A stretch of 53,229 nt of DNA from NCBI GenBank assembly GCA_005888435.1, contig VAXO01000021.1, positions 1 through 53,229 of the forward strand, read 5' to 3'. A model generated the notes under the pieces. The model searched no databases. It was not told where the DNA came from and saw only the letters and a list, made by a program, of their open reading frames with translations. A program made the position numbers and the translations under genes. Positions 24,079-32,885 of the stretch are shown here, piece by piece (position 1 is the stretch's first letter; every line of letters starts with the position of its first letter). The DNA comes from Actinomycetota bacterium (GTDB lineage: Bacteria > Actinomycetota > Thermoleophilia > Gaiellales > Gaiellaceae).

Positions 24079-25083
24079 ATGCCACTGCCGGTGAGGCGCA
24101 AGACTCTTGTCCTCGTCCTTGCTCTCGGCGCCGCGCTGGCGTTCGTTGCCGTCGCCTACGCGGGCAATGCCGGCTTTGCACCGGCAACACCGCATTCGCC
24201 GAACGCGGTGGGCATCAACAACACTTACAAGTGGATCGCCATCTATACCGGAGCGATCTTCGTCGTCGTCGAAGGCGCGCTGTTGTGGTTTGTGATCCGT
24301 TACCGCAGGCGCGGTCGACCGCGCAGCGCGGAGGGCCCGCAGATTCATGCGCACACGCGGCTCGAGTTGATCTGGACGGTCATTCCCGTCCTGATCCTCG
24401 CCGCGATCCTCGGCTTCGTCTTCTACGAGCTGCCGGGGATCAAGAACATTCCGAGCGCCAGCGCACAAGGCGGCCAGCTCCGGATCCGCATCGACGCACA
24501 TCAGTTCTACTGGCAGTTCACGTACCCGACGGGAGCCGTCTCGTTCGACGAGCTGCACGTCCCGATCCACCGCGTGGTGAAGCTCGACATCTACTCGCGC
24601 GACGTCGCCCACAGCTGGTGGATCCCGGAGCTCGGCGGCAAGTTCGACGCAATCCCCGGCCGACACAACCAGACCTGGTTCAAGGCCGACCAGGCGGGAA
24701 CGTACCGCGGACGCTGCGGAGAATTCTGCGGCGTCTTCCACGCAGAGATGGCCGCGCGCGTCTTCGTCGAGTCGCCGGCCGCCTACCGGGCGTGGGTCTC
24801 GACGAAGGCCGCAGCCGAGCTCGGGCAGAACGAATGGGTCGAGAACTGCGCGAAATGTCACGGCCCGCAGGGACAGGGCGACTACGGCCCGAACATCACG
24901 ACGAACGGGCTGCTGGTGCAGCCCCAGGGACTGCGCACTCTGCTCCTCACCGGCCAGAACCGCATCAAGCCGACGTCGAGCTACATGCCGCCCGTTGCGC
25001 GCGGCTGGAGCGACAAGCAGTTCGCAGCCCTCGACATGTATCTGCGTCGCAACATCTACAAGGGATCCTCGAGTGGCGGTTAG
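24079..25083 (+). CDS. ctaC: Cytochrome c oxidase subunit II with fused cytochrome c (caa3 type)
   Basis: 334 residues: signal or anchor helix, two transmembrane helices, then the CuA cupredoxin domain with ligands His178 and the CGEFCGVFHAEM cluster (Cys213, Cys217, His221, Met224). A C-terminal cytochrome c domain has CAKCH (257-261) and a candidate axial Met in SSYMPP. Cytochrome c donors pass electrons through the fused heme c and CuA to subunit I. ATG at 24079 is used here; GTG at 24091 is a serious alternative, as TAGGAT lies 10 nt before it. ctaD starts inside its last 11 nt. Confidence 0.93.
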   Translation: MPLPVRRKTLVLVLALGAALAFVAVAYAGNAGFAPATPHSPNAVGINNTYKWIAIYTGAIFVVVEGALLWFVIRYRRRGRPRSAEGPQIHAHTRLELIWTVIPVLILAAILGFVFYELPGIKNIPSASAQGGQLRIRIDAHQFYWQFTYPTGAVSFDELHVPIHRVVKLDIYSRDVAHSWWIPELGGKFDAIPGRHNQTWFKADQAGTYRGRCGEFCGVFHAEMAARVFVESPAAYRAWVSTKAAAELGQNEWVENCAKCHGPQGQGDYGPNITTNGLLVQPQGLRTLLLTGQNRIKPTSSYMPPVARGWSDKQFAALDMYLRRNIYKGSSSGG

Positions 25084-26701
25084 AACGGAGACCTATCGCG
25101 CCGACTGGCGCCGCGGGCGCGTCGCGTCGTGGATCACGACGGTCGACCACAAGCGCATCGGCCTGCTCTACATCGGCACGTCGCTCATCTTCTTCGCCGC
25201 CGGCGGCCTCCTCGCGCTGCTCATGCGCGCGCAGCTGGCGCAGGCCAACGAGCACTTCGTCACGCGCAACACCTACAACGAGCTGTTCACCATCCACGGC
25301 ACGACGATGATCTTCCTGTTCATCGTCCCGTTCTGGGCCGGCCTCGCGAACTACCTCGTGCCGCTGATGCTCGGAGCGCGCGACATGGCGTTCCCGCGCC
25401 TGAACGCACTGTCGTACTGGCTGTTCCTCTTCGGCGGCCTGACCATGTTCCTCAGCTTCCTCGCATCCGGCGGCGCGGCCAAGTCGGGCTGGTACAGCTA
25501 CCCGCCGCTCTCGGAGAAGCTCTTCTCGCCCGGGACCGGACAAGACCTCTGGATTCTCTCGCTGCACCTCGTCGCGATCTCGTCGCTCGTCGGAGCGATC
25601 AACTTCATCGTCACGATCCACAACATGCGCGCGCCCGGCATGAGCTGGATGCGCATCCCGCTGTTCGTGTGGACGATCGAGGTCTACTCGATCCTGCTGC
25701 TCGCCGTCCTGCCGGTGATCGGTGTCGCGCTCACCTTCCTGCTCCTCGATCGCCAGACGGGGACGCATTTCTTCCTGCCCGACCAGGGCGGCAGCGCACT
25801 CCTCTACCAGCACCTGTTCTGGTTCTTCGGCCACCCCGAGGTGTACATCATCATCCTGCCCGGGATGGGCGTCATTTCCGAGGTCATCCCCGTCTTCTCG
25901 CGCAAGCCGATCTTCGGCTACAAGGCGATCGCGTTCTCGACGGTGGCCATCGGCTTCTACTCGATGCTCGTATGGGCGCACCACATGTTCAGCGTCGGCC
26001 TGCCGAACTTCCTCAACGTCTTCTTCATGCTCTCGTCGATGGTGATCGCGGTTCCAACGGGTGTGAAGATCTTCAACTGGATCGCGACAACCTGGCGCGG
26101 GAACCTGATCTTCGACACCGCGATGCTGTGGGCGCTCGGCTTCATCGCCGTGTTCACGATCGGCGGCCTCTCCGGCATTTTCCTCGCGGCTTTCCCGGTC
26201 GACTGGCAAGTCACGGACACCTACTACGTCGTCGCGCACATGCACTACGTCATGTTCGGAGGCGGCGTGTTCGCGGTGTTCGCCGGGCTCTACTACTGGT
26301 GGCCGAAGCTGTTCGGGCGCATGCTGGACGAGCGACTGGGGAAGGTGCACTTCTGGCTCGTGTTCATCGGGTTCAACCTCACCTTCTTCCCTCAGCACAT
26401 GCTCGGGCTGATGGGGATGCCGAGGCGGAACTTCACCTACAGCGAGCACGGCCTGACGCAGGCGTACAACCTGCTCTCGACGATCGGTTCGGGCGTGATG
26501 ACGATCGGGATGCTGGTCTTCCTCTGGAACGTCGTGAAGACGGCGCGCGTGGGCGCCCGCGCGGCCAACGATCCGTGGCTCGCCGACACGCTCGAGTGGT
26601 ACACGACGTCACCGCCCCCCGAGTGGAACTTCGAGCGGATCCCGTACGTCACCAGCGCGCGGCCGCTCCGCGACCTTCGCAGGAGGCTGCAAAGTGCCTA
26701 G
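25073..26701 (+). CDS. ctaD: Cytochrome c oxidase subunit I
   Basis: 542 residues, about 12 helices. Landmarks: TTVDHKRIGLLYIGTS, FTIHGTTMIFLF (heme a His), WFFGHPEVYIIILPGMG (CuB His with the cross-linked Tyr), WAHHMF, HDTYYVVAHMHYV-like TDTYYVVAHMHYVMFGGGVF (heme His pair). It forms the heme a/a3-CuB catalytic core that reduces O2 and pumps protons. GTG at 25073 overlaps the ctaC stop by 11 nt, with AAGGGA about 8 nt upstream. No subunit III gene follows; ctaB overlaps the end. Confidence 0.95.
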   Translation: MAVRTETYRADWRRGRVASWITTVDHKRIGLLYIGTSLIFFAAGGLLALLMRAQLAQANEHFVTRNTYNELFTIHGTTMIFLFIVPFWAGLANYLVPLMLGARDMAFPRLNALSYWLFLFGGLTMFLSFLASGGAAKSGWYSYPPLSEKLFSPGTGQDLWILSLHLVAISSLVGAINFIVTIHNMRAPGMSWMRIPLFVWTIEVYSILLLAVLPVIGVALTFLLLDRQTGTHFFLPDQGGSALLYQHLFWFFGHPEVYIIILPGMGVISEVIPVFSRKPIFGYKAIAFSTVAIGFYSMLVWAHHMFSVGLPNFLNVFFMLSSMVIAVPTGVKIFNWIATTWRGNLIFDTAMLWALGFIAVFTIGGLSGIFLAAFPVDWQVTDTYYVVAHMHYVMFGGGVFAVFAGLYYWWPKLFGRMLDERLGKVHFWLVFIGFNLTFFPQHMLGLMGMPRRNFTYSEHGLTQAYNLLSTIGSGVMTIGMLVFLWNVVKTARVGARAANDPWLADTLEWYTTSPPPEWNFERIPYVTSARPLRDLRRRLQSA

Positions 26702-27878
26702 GCCCGGTGCCTGGCTCCGCCTGACGGCACTGTTCGCCTCGGGAGCGGTGCTGCTCGCGGTCGTCAGCGGGGCCGCGTCGCTCGGCGCAGCGCACCGCGT
26801 GCTCGCCGCGCTCGCCCTGCCGCCGCTGCTCGCCCTCGTCATCGCGGCGCGCCTGGCGCATCCGCGCCTGTTCGTTCCCGCGCTGAGCGCGCTCGTCCTG
26901 TTCGGGATCGCCGCGCTCGTGACGCTGCCCGGGCTGCACCTCGCGCTCGCGGCAATTGCGTTTGCCGCCACGCTCGTCGCGACCGTCGCGACTTACCGTG
27001 GCGAGCCCGCGCGGCGGGCCTCGTGGCGCGACTACGTGACGCTGACGAAGCCGAGGATCATGTCGCTGCTGCTGGTCACCGGCCTCTGCGCGATGTTCGT
27101 CGGCGCGCAGGGCGCACCGTCCGCGTGGCTCGTCGCCGTGACGATGACGGGCCTCGCGCTCGCCTGCGGCGGTGCGTCGGCGCTGAACCACGTGCTCGAC
27201 CGAGACATCGACAAGCTGATGGGCAAGCGCACGCGCGCGCGGCCTGTCGCCGCCGAGCGCATGCCGCCGACGCGCGCCCTCGAGTTCGGGCTGACGCTGT
27301 CGGCCTTCTCGTTCGTGCTGCTCGCGTCGCTCGTCAACGTCCTCGCAGCGACGCTCGCGCTCGTCGGGAATCTGTTCTACGTGCTCGTGTACACGCGCTG
27401 GCTGAAGCGGAGCACGCCGCAGAACATCGTCATCGGCGGGGCGGCCGGCGCGGTGCCCCCACTCGTCGGCTGGGCTGCGGTCACCGGGAATCTGACGCTC
27501 CCGGCACTGTGGCTCTTCCTGATCGTCTTCTTCTGGACGCCGCCACACTTCTGGGCGCTCGCCCTCCTGATCCGCCGCGACTACGAGGCCGCGCGCATTC
27601 CGATGCTCCCGGTCGTGCGCGGTGTGCGCGAGACGACGCGTCAGATCGTCCTCTACGCGCTCGTGCTCGTCGGCGTCACGGCAGTGCCCTTCGTCTGGGG
27701 GACGCTTGGCGTCGCGTACCTCGTTGCCGCGCTCGCACTCGGGGGCGCGTTCCTCTGGCTGGCCGTGCGCCTCAGGCGCGACGCCACGCCGCGCCGTGCC
27801 GCGTTGCTCTTCCACTACTCGCTGCTGTACCTGGCGCTGCTCTTCGTGGCGATGGCCCTCGACCCCCTGCTCGGATGA
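26694..27878 (+). CDS. ctaB: Protoheme IX farnesyltransferase (heme O synthase) with N-terminal membrane extension
   Basis: 394 residues. Residues 115-394 are CtaB: WRDYVTLTKPRIMSLLLVT, NHVLDRDIDKLMGKRTRARP (prenyl diphosphate site), YTRWLKRSTPQNIVIGG and FFWTPPHFWALALLIRRDYEAA. It attaches farnesyl to heme B for the oxidase. About 110 extra N-terminal residues form three or four helices and contain AAHRVLAALALP, resembling an HR-x-LA helix of heme A synthase (CtaA), but at most one of the four CtaA heme ligands is present. This may be a shrunken CtaA fusion. GTG at 26694 overlaps the ctaD stop; a 53-residue membrane protein gene overlaps its end. Confidence 0.9.
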   Translation: MPRPGAWLRLTALFASGAVLLAVVSGAASLGAAHRVLAALALPPLLALVIAARLAHPRLFVPALSALVLFGIAALVTLPGLHLALAAIAFAATLVATVATYRGEPARRASWRDYVTLTKPRIMSLLLVTGLCAMFVGAQGAPSAWLVAVTMTGLALACGGASALNHVLDRDIDKLMGKRTRARPVAAERMPPTRALEFGLTLSAFSFVLLASLVNVLAATLALVGNLFYVLVYTRWLKRSTPQNIVIGGAAGAVPPLVGWAAVTGNLTLPALWLFLIVFFWTPPHFWALALLIRRDYEAARIPMLPVVRGVRETTRQIVLYALVLVGVTAVPFVWGTLGVAYLVAALALGGAFLWLAVRLRRDATPRRAALLFHYSLLYLALLFVAMALDPLLG

Positions 27879-28036
27879 GCGAGCCGCTCCCGCCCCGCAC
27901 GACGAGCGAGCCCGTCGAGGTGACGCCGGAGCTCGCGCGGAAGAACGTTGTCCTCGGCTGGGCGCTGCTCGGAATCTCGCTGCTGATCGCCGCCGGGGCG
28001 GTCGTCGTGTCCCTCATTTACCTCCAGTTCGATTAG
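27875..28036 (+). CDS. 53-residue single-helix membrane protein at the end of the oxidase operon
   Basis: ATG at 27875 overlaps the ctaB TGA (ATGA). The product has a polar N-terminus (MSEPLPPRTTSEPVEV), then one transmembrane helix (VVLGWALLGISLLIAAGAVVV) and ends SLIYLQFD. It resembles in size the small accessory or subunit IV-like peptides of terminal oxidases, but there is no recognisable family motif. Its coupling to ctaB supports a role in oxidase assembly or structure (inference). Confidence 0.65.
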   Translation: MSEPLPPRTTSEPVEVTPELARKNVVLGWALLGISLLIAAGAVVVSLIYLQFD

Positions 28037-28098
28037 GCGCCGACTTGATCCCCCTCCGCCACTAAAGAAAGACGGGCGGGGGGCCGATCTGGCCCCTG

Positions 28099-29727
28099 AT
28101 GCGGTCGCTTCGGACTCTCGCTGCGCTTGCCCTGGCGCTGCTCGGCCTCGCTGTCGGTGTGCCGAGCGCGTCCGCGATCGACCCGTTTCCGATCGACGGG
28201 ATCATGACCCTGTCGAACGACAACTTCACCGTCCACTACAACGGGAACGACCGCGACACGGCCTGCGTGAACTTCATCACCGAGGAGAAGGCCGGCGACA
28301 TCCTCGGGATGCTCGATCGCGCGCGGACTTTCTACGCGAGCATGGGTTGGCCGGTGCCTGCGCCGGGCGCGCATGTCTCGATCGACGACTTCCCTGCTAA
28401 CGGTGGCTGCGCGCCGTACGGGAACGGGCTGCCGTTCGGCGTCGCGACGCCGCTCAACCGCTGGAACGCATTCGTCGAGAGCGGCAACATCCACCTCGAC
28501 GCCCACACGGGTCTGACGTATCCGATCATCGCGCACGAGGTCTTTCACCTCGTCGAGGACGGGATCGCCCCCGGTGCCGACCAGTGGTTGCAAGAGGGCA
28601 CGGCCGAATGGGCCGCTGTTCGCGCCAACAAGGCCGAAGGCGGGGCCGAAAAGAACCCCGATCGCACACTCGACTGCGTCGGCTCGCGCTGCGGCGATAC
28701 CGAATTCGACAAGAACGGCTATCCGGGCTGGATGCTGTTCGAGTACCTCGCCGAGCGTTACGGCGACGCGAAGGTAAAGGCGGTCTGGGATCAAGCCCTC
28801 GCGAATCCCGCCAACCCGGGCACGACCGACCTGGCAGCGGCGCTGCCGGCCGGCACCACTCTCGCGTCTTTCTTCAACGACTACACGACGGCGCGAATGA
28901 CAGGCAACTTCACGCTCCCCGCGCTCAAGGACACGCGGCCCGAGGTCTACGCCGCGATCCCGGTCGGCACGACCTCCGGCTCGCTGCCGGAGACCCCTGT
29001 CGCGCTGAACCACCTCGCGGTTCGCTACGTCACATTCCTGCACGGGTCGGATCCGACACTCCCGTGCTTCGCTGCCACCTTGACGATCAACGTCGCGATG
29101 CCGGCCGGTGTCGTCTCGACCCCGACGTACTACGCGAACACGAAGACGGCCGCTCCCCAGCCACTCACGGCCTCCGGGTTGGCGGCATCGATCACGGTTC
29201 CCTGGAACACATGCGCCGGCAGCCCGAGCGCGTACCTCTCCTTGCCGAACGACAGCCTCGGAATGGACGGCCGTGAGTTCACGGTGAGCGGCAGCGTCGG
29301 CGTCGACCCGAACGCGCCGGCCGCACCCTCCGAACCGCCGCCCGGCGCGCACGTGATCGGCACGCCGATCGCCGCGCCGACGACTGACCCGGCACCGACG
29401 CTCAACATCTACGCGCCGGAGGTACTGCGTGTCTCGAGCAAGACGCGACTGCTGCGCTTCGTCGTCTTCTCGAGCGGTGACGGCAGGCTCGGAGCGGTTC
29501 TGGGCTCGGCGGGCCTGGGCTCGGCCGCCTTGCGGAGCGGCAACAACGACGTCCGCTTCGTTCTCCCGACGCAGCTGTTCCAGTCGTTGCGGTCGAAGCG
29601 CTCTTCGAACGTGCTGCAGCTGACGAGCAAGTCGCCGAGCGGCACGGAGGGCGCGACCTTCACGCGCCGCGTCGTCGTGCAGACGCCGCCGAAGCCGAAG
29701 AAGAAGCCGGCGAAGAAGAAGCACTAG
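28099..29727 (+). CDS. Secreted putative zinc metalloprotease
   Basis: 542 residues with a Sec signal peptide (residues 1-26). The motif HEVFH at 146-150, preceded by TYPIIA, followed 16 residues later by LQEGTAEWAA gives an HExxH…E gluzincin-like zinc site (His146, His150, probably Glu166). Six Cys residues suggest disulfides. The middle and C-terminal parts are beta-rich, and it ends in a Lys/Pro tail (PPKPKKKPAKKKH). The exact peptidase family is not recognised. A 6-bp hairpin (GGGGCC/GGCCCC) lies 2 nt before the ATG. Adjacent same-strand genes encode an amidase and another secreted protein. Confidence 0.6.
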   Translation: MRSLRTLAALALALLGLAVGVPSASAIDPFPIDGIMTLSNDNFTVHYNGNDRDTACVNFITEEKAGDILGMLDRARTFYASMGWPVPAPGAHVSIDDFPANGGCAPYGNGLPFGVATPLNRWNAFVESGNIHLDAHTGLTYPIIAHEVFHLVEDGIAPGADQWLQEGTAEWAAVRANKAEGGAEKNPDRTLDCVGSRCGDTEFDKNGYPGWMLFEYLAERYGDAKVKAVWDQALANPANPGTTDLAAALPAGTTLASFFNDYTTARMTGNFTLPALKDTRPEVYAAIPVGTTSGSLPETPVALNHLAVRYVTFLHGSDPTLPCFAATLTINVAMPAGVVSTPTYYANTKTAAPQPLTASGLAASITVPWNTCAGSPSAYLSLPNDSLGMDGREFTVSGSVGVDPNAPAAPSEPPPGAHVIGTPIAAPTTDPAPTLNIYAPEVLRVSSKTRLLRFVVFSSGDGRLGAVLGSAGLGSAALRSGNNDVRFVLPTQLFQSLRSKRSSNVLQLTSKSPSGTEGATFTRRVVVQTPPKPKKKPAKKKH

Positions 29728-29739
29728 AGTCGCCGCCTA

Positions 29740-30858
29740 GTGGCGGCCGACGGGATCTTCCTCGCACGACCCGACGCGCCGGCCGACGGCATCTCGCTGG
29801 CGGTCAAGGATCTGCTGGACACCGCAGGACTGACGACGACCTACGGCTCGGCGATCTTCGCGGAGCACGTGCCTGCGATCTCGGCCGAGTCGGTCGTGCG
29901 GCTCGAAGCCGCGGGCTACGCCAACGTCGGCAAGACGAACCTGCACGAGCTCGCGTACGGCACTACCTCGGAGAACCCGCACTTCGGCACCGTCCCGAAC
30001 CCGCTCGCGCCCGGACGCATCGCGGGCGGCTCGAGCGGCGGCTCCGCCGCCGCGCTCGCGGCGGGCCTCGCCGACGCGGCGCTCGGCAGCGACTCGGGCG
30101 GCTCGATCCGAATCCCGTCGGCGTGCTGCGGCACGGTGGGCTTCAAGCCCACGTACGACCTCGTCCCGACCGCCGGCTGCTTCCCGCTGGCGCCGAGCTT
30201 CGACCACGTCGGCCCGATGGCGCGGGACGTCGCCGGTTGCGTCCGGCAGCTCCGTCTGCTCGCGCCCGGCTTCGAGCCGGCAACGCTGGAGTCATTCGAG
30301 GAGATCGCGATCGCGGTCGCCTGGATCGACGAGGCCGATCCGCTCGTCGCCGTGCGCGTGCGGGACGCGGCTGCGCGCTTCCCGCGCGCGCGTGCGGTCG
30401 ACTGGCCGCGGCCCCAGATCGACGCGCTGTTCATGCGCGAGGTCGCCGACGTGCACCGCGAGCTGTATGCCGAGAACGGGGAGCTGTACGGCGACGAGCT
30501 CGCCACGAAGGTCGAGCGCTGCCTCGGGGTCTCGGACGCCGAGGCCTCGCTCGCCGAGCGTTCCCGAGCGGAGTACCGCGAACGCTGCGCGGAGCTGCTG
30601 GACGGCTTCGACCTCCTGCTCACGCCGACGCTCTCCTGCGTCGCGCCGCCGGTGGGCATCGGCGACCTGGCGCTTCGCGGGACGCTGACCCGGAACACCC
30701 TCCCGTTCAACGCCCTCGGCTGGCCCGCGCTCGCCGTGCCCTGCGGCGCGGCGGAGGACGGCCTGCCCGCGTCCGCCCAGCTCGTGGGCCGGCCCGGCGC
30801 CGACGCGCTCGTGCTCGCGGCCGGAAAACGGCTTGCCACGGCGCTTTCCGTCACCTAG
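29740..30858 (+). CDS. Amidase-signature family hydrolase
   Basis: 372 residues with the amidase-signature Ser-cisSer-Lys triad: Lys23 (ISLAVKDLLD), Ser99 in AGGSSGGSAAALAAG and nucleophile Ser122 in GSDSGGSIRIP. GTVGFKPTYDLVP follows as usual. It is shorter than GatA (about 480), especially at the N-terminus, and no gatB or gatC is near, so a small-molecule amidase or allophanate-hydrolase-like role is more likely than tRNA amidation. GTG at 29740 follows the preceding stop by 12 nt. Cytoplasmic; substrate unknown. Confidence 0.85.
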   Translation: MAADGIFLARPDAPADGISLAVKDLLDTAGLTTTYGSAIFAEHVPAISAESVVRLEAAGYANVGKTNLHELAYGTTSENPHFGTVPNPLAPGRIAGGSSGGSAAALAAGLADAALGSDSGGSIRIPSACCGTVGFKPTYDLVPTAGCFPLAPSFDHVGPMARDVAGCVRQLRLLAPGFEPATLESFEEIAIAVAWIDEADPLVAVRVRDAAARFPRARAVDWPRPQIDALFMREVADVHRELYAENGELYGDELATKVERCLGVSDAEASLAERSRAEYRERCAELLDGFDLLLTPTLSCVAPPVGIGDLALRGTLTRNTLPFNALGWPALAVPCGAAEDGLPASAQLVGRPGADALVLAAGKRLATALSVT

Positions 30859-30861
30859 CCA

Positions 30862-30877
30862 TCCCTCGTTCGAGGGA
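30862..30877. terminator. Palindrome after the amidase gene
   Basis: TCCCTCG TT CGAGGGA is a perfect 7-bp stem with a 2-nt loop, 3 nt after the amidase stop, followed by AGCCGGGCGGCT, a second small stem. No T-run follows; a terminator role is possible but weakly supported. Confidence 0.3.
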
Positions 30878-30914
30878 CAGCCGGGCGGCTTGGGTTGCCG
30901 ACAAACCATGAGGA

Positions 30915-32867
30915 ATGCGCGTCCTCGCACTTGCGGCCATCTGTTTCACCCTGCTCGGCGTCGCTTCGGCAGCCGACGCAGCCACCCCTGTCAAAGGCGC
31001 GGCCCCCGGGCACCTGCACGGGTTCCTGCTGCGCGCCGACGAGCCCGTCGCGGACGCGTTCCCGCGGACCCCGTCCTTCGCGTGGGATCCCGTCCCGGGC
31101 GCGGTGCGCTACCAGTTCCAGCTCTCGACGAGCTCGAGCTTCCGCGACAGCGGGCTGCTCTACACCGCCTCGAGCCTGACGACGCCGGTCACTGCGCCGG
31201 AGCTCACGCTGCCGTGGATCACCGGCAACCCGCATGCGCTGTTCGCGCGCGTGCGCGCGATCAAGCGCTCGTCGTCGACGCCGTGGAGTGCCGCGTTCGG
31301 CTTCGACATGGAGCCGGCCGCCGCGCCGAAGCCGCTTCCGAGCGAGCCCGGGCTCTTGCGCTGGACACCGATCGAGGGCGCCGACATGTACCAGATCTGG
31401 CTCATCGACATCAATAACCCGACCGCGAAGATGGAGATGTCGCTGACGAACGTGCTGGACGAGCGCGAGTTCTACACATTCCATCGCTCGGCGAACTGGA
31501 CGGGCACGATCCGCTGGCGCATTCGCGCGTTGCGGATGGACAACGACCCGTCCGCGCGCCAGAACCACCTGCCGGCCGTGGCATACGGACCCTGGAGCCC
31601 GGTCTACACGTCGACGAACCCGGCGTATTCGACGGGGCCGATCACACTCGGCCACACGGTCTCCGACGTGATCGCAAATGGCGATGGCTCGTCGGCCGCG
31701 CACCGCCTGATGCCGGGCTTCACGTTCAGCGGCGACACCGCGATCGACGACACGAAGGCGGAGCTCTTCCGCATCTACGTCTTCACCGACCGCCAGTGCC
31801 TCAACCGTGTGTACACGAGCGCGATCGTCGGCGGCCCCGCCTACGCACCGCGCCCATACGGACCGCTGGCGCTGCCGAGGAGCCCGACCGCGCTGCCGGC
31901 CGCGCGCTCCAACTACCTTCGTGACGGCAGCGAGCCGGACAGCTTCATGTTCGACGGGCTTCCGGCCAAGTCGACGGAGTCCGAGCCTGCGGCCACGCCG
32001 ACGACCGCGGTCCCGACGGATTCCGATTCCACGTCGACGACGTCCACGCCCGCCGGCCCTGCGCAGCTGAAGTTCAGCGGCGACCTCGGCGCGCCGGTCG
32101 ACCTGTGGGACACGGAATGGCCCAGCGGCGGCTACTACTGGACGGTCGTCGCTGTCGGCGCTGTCTCGCCCGGGGCGCTCACCACCGCGACCGCGAGCCT
32201 CAGCGCAGTGGGCAGCGTTTCGGCGTCCGCAGTCGACGGGTCAGGCTTCTCGACCGGCGACACCGTGCTGATCGGCAATTCGGGCAACCAGGAGAACGCG
32301 ACGATCGTCAACGTCAGCGGCTCCACCATCGGCTTTGCGTCACCGCTCAAGTTCGCTCACGGCCCGGGTGAGCCGATCCTGCGCACGGGCGGGAACCTCC
32401 AGTACGAGGACCTCGAGCTGCCGCAGGACGTCTGCGCAGCGCCGTACAACCGCGTCGCACGGTTCGGCAAGAACAGCGAACCGTCGCTGACCGCGGCCGG
32501 CGAGCTGTTCGCGTCGGGCCTTTCGCCGAGCGGCAGGCTCACCGCCGGCAAGAGCAGTCAGGCGTTCTACGGCTATCCGCTCGTCGCGTGGACGCCCGCG
32601 CTCGGCGCGTCGGCGTACGAGGTGCAGTGGAGCAAGACGCGGTATCCGTTCACGCCGCAGGCGAACCCGTCGAACCAGGGCGCCCTCGGCACCATGACGC
32701 TCGGCACGTCCGTCGTGCTGCCGCTCCCCGCCGGGACCTGGTGGTACCGCGTGCGCGGCTTCAACCTCAACCTCCCCACCGGCGCGCAGCAGATGTCCTG
32801 GTCGAAGCCCTCGAGGATCGTCGTCGCTAAGCCGAAGTTCAAAGTCGTCGGCGGCGGCCGAACCTAA
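30915..32867 (+). CDS. Secreted multi-domain protein with Fn3-like repeats
   Basis: 650 residues, Sec signal peptide (1-23). At least three repeats resemble fibronectin type III-like beta sandwiches: PSFAWDPVPGAVRYQFQLS (about 52-70), LRWTPIEGADMYQIWLID (about 148-165) and LVAWTPALGASAYEVQWSK (about 556-575). A Thr/Ser/Pro-rich linker lies at 350-380. Residues 425-480 (GFSTGDTVLIGNSG, TIVNVSGSTIGFASPL) match a pattern common in bacterial surface proteins. No catalytic motif is visible. A surface or adhesion role is inferred. TGAGGA precedes the ATG. The stop TAA is fused to a palindromic repeat. Confidence 0.6.
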   Translation: MRVLALAAICFTLLGVASAADAATPVKGAAPGHLHGFLLRADEPVADAFPRTPSFAWDPVPGAVRYQFQLSTSSSFRDSGLLYTASSLTTPVTAPELTLPWITGNPHALFARVRAIKRSSSTPWSAAFGFDMEPAAAPKPLPSEPGLLRWTPIEGADMYQIWLIDINNPTAKMEMSLTNVLDEREFYTFHRSANWTGTIRWRIRALRMDNDPSARQNHLPAVAYGPWSPVYTSTNPAYSTGPITLGHTVSDVIANGDGSSAAHRLMPGFTFSGDTAIDDTKAELFRIYVFTDRQCLNRVYTSAIVGGPAYAPRPYGPLALPRSPTALPAARSNYLRDGSEPDSFMFDGLPAKSTESEPAATPTTAVPTDSDSTSTTSTPAGPAQLKFSGDLGAPVDLWDTEWPSGGYYWTVVAVGAVSPGALTTATASLSAVGSVSASAVDGSGFSTGDTVLIGNSGNQENATIVNVSGSTIGFASPLKFAHGPGEPILRTGGNLQYEDLELPQDVCAAPYNRVARFGKNSEPSLTAAGELFASGLSPSGRLTAGKSSQAFYGYPLVAWTPALGASAYEVQWSKTRYPFTPQANPSNQGALGTMTLGTSVVLPLPAGTWWYRVRGFNLNLPTGAQQMSWSKPSRIVVAKPKFKVVGGGRT

Positions 32868-32885
32868 AGGCTGGGGTCAGACCCC
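32866..32885. repeat. AAAGGCTGGGGTCAGACCCC repeat spanning a convergent junction
   Basis: A single copy with the 13-nt palindrome at 32873-32885. It starts inside the TAA of the plus-strand gene and contains the TGA (32879-32877) of the minus-strand GNAT gene, whose last two residues (Gly-Val) it encodes. Confidence 0.9.

Noticed and set aside
28080-28096. GGGGCC/GGCCCC hairpin before the metalloprotease gene as a riboswitch
   Set aside because: A single 6-bp stem with no conserved aptamer features; at most a local structure near the start codon.
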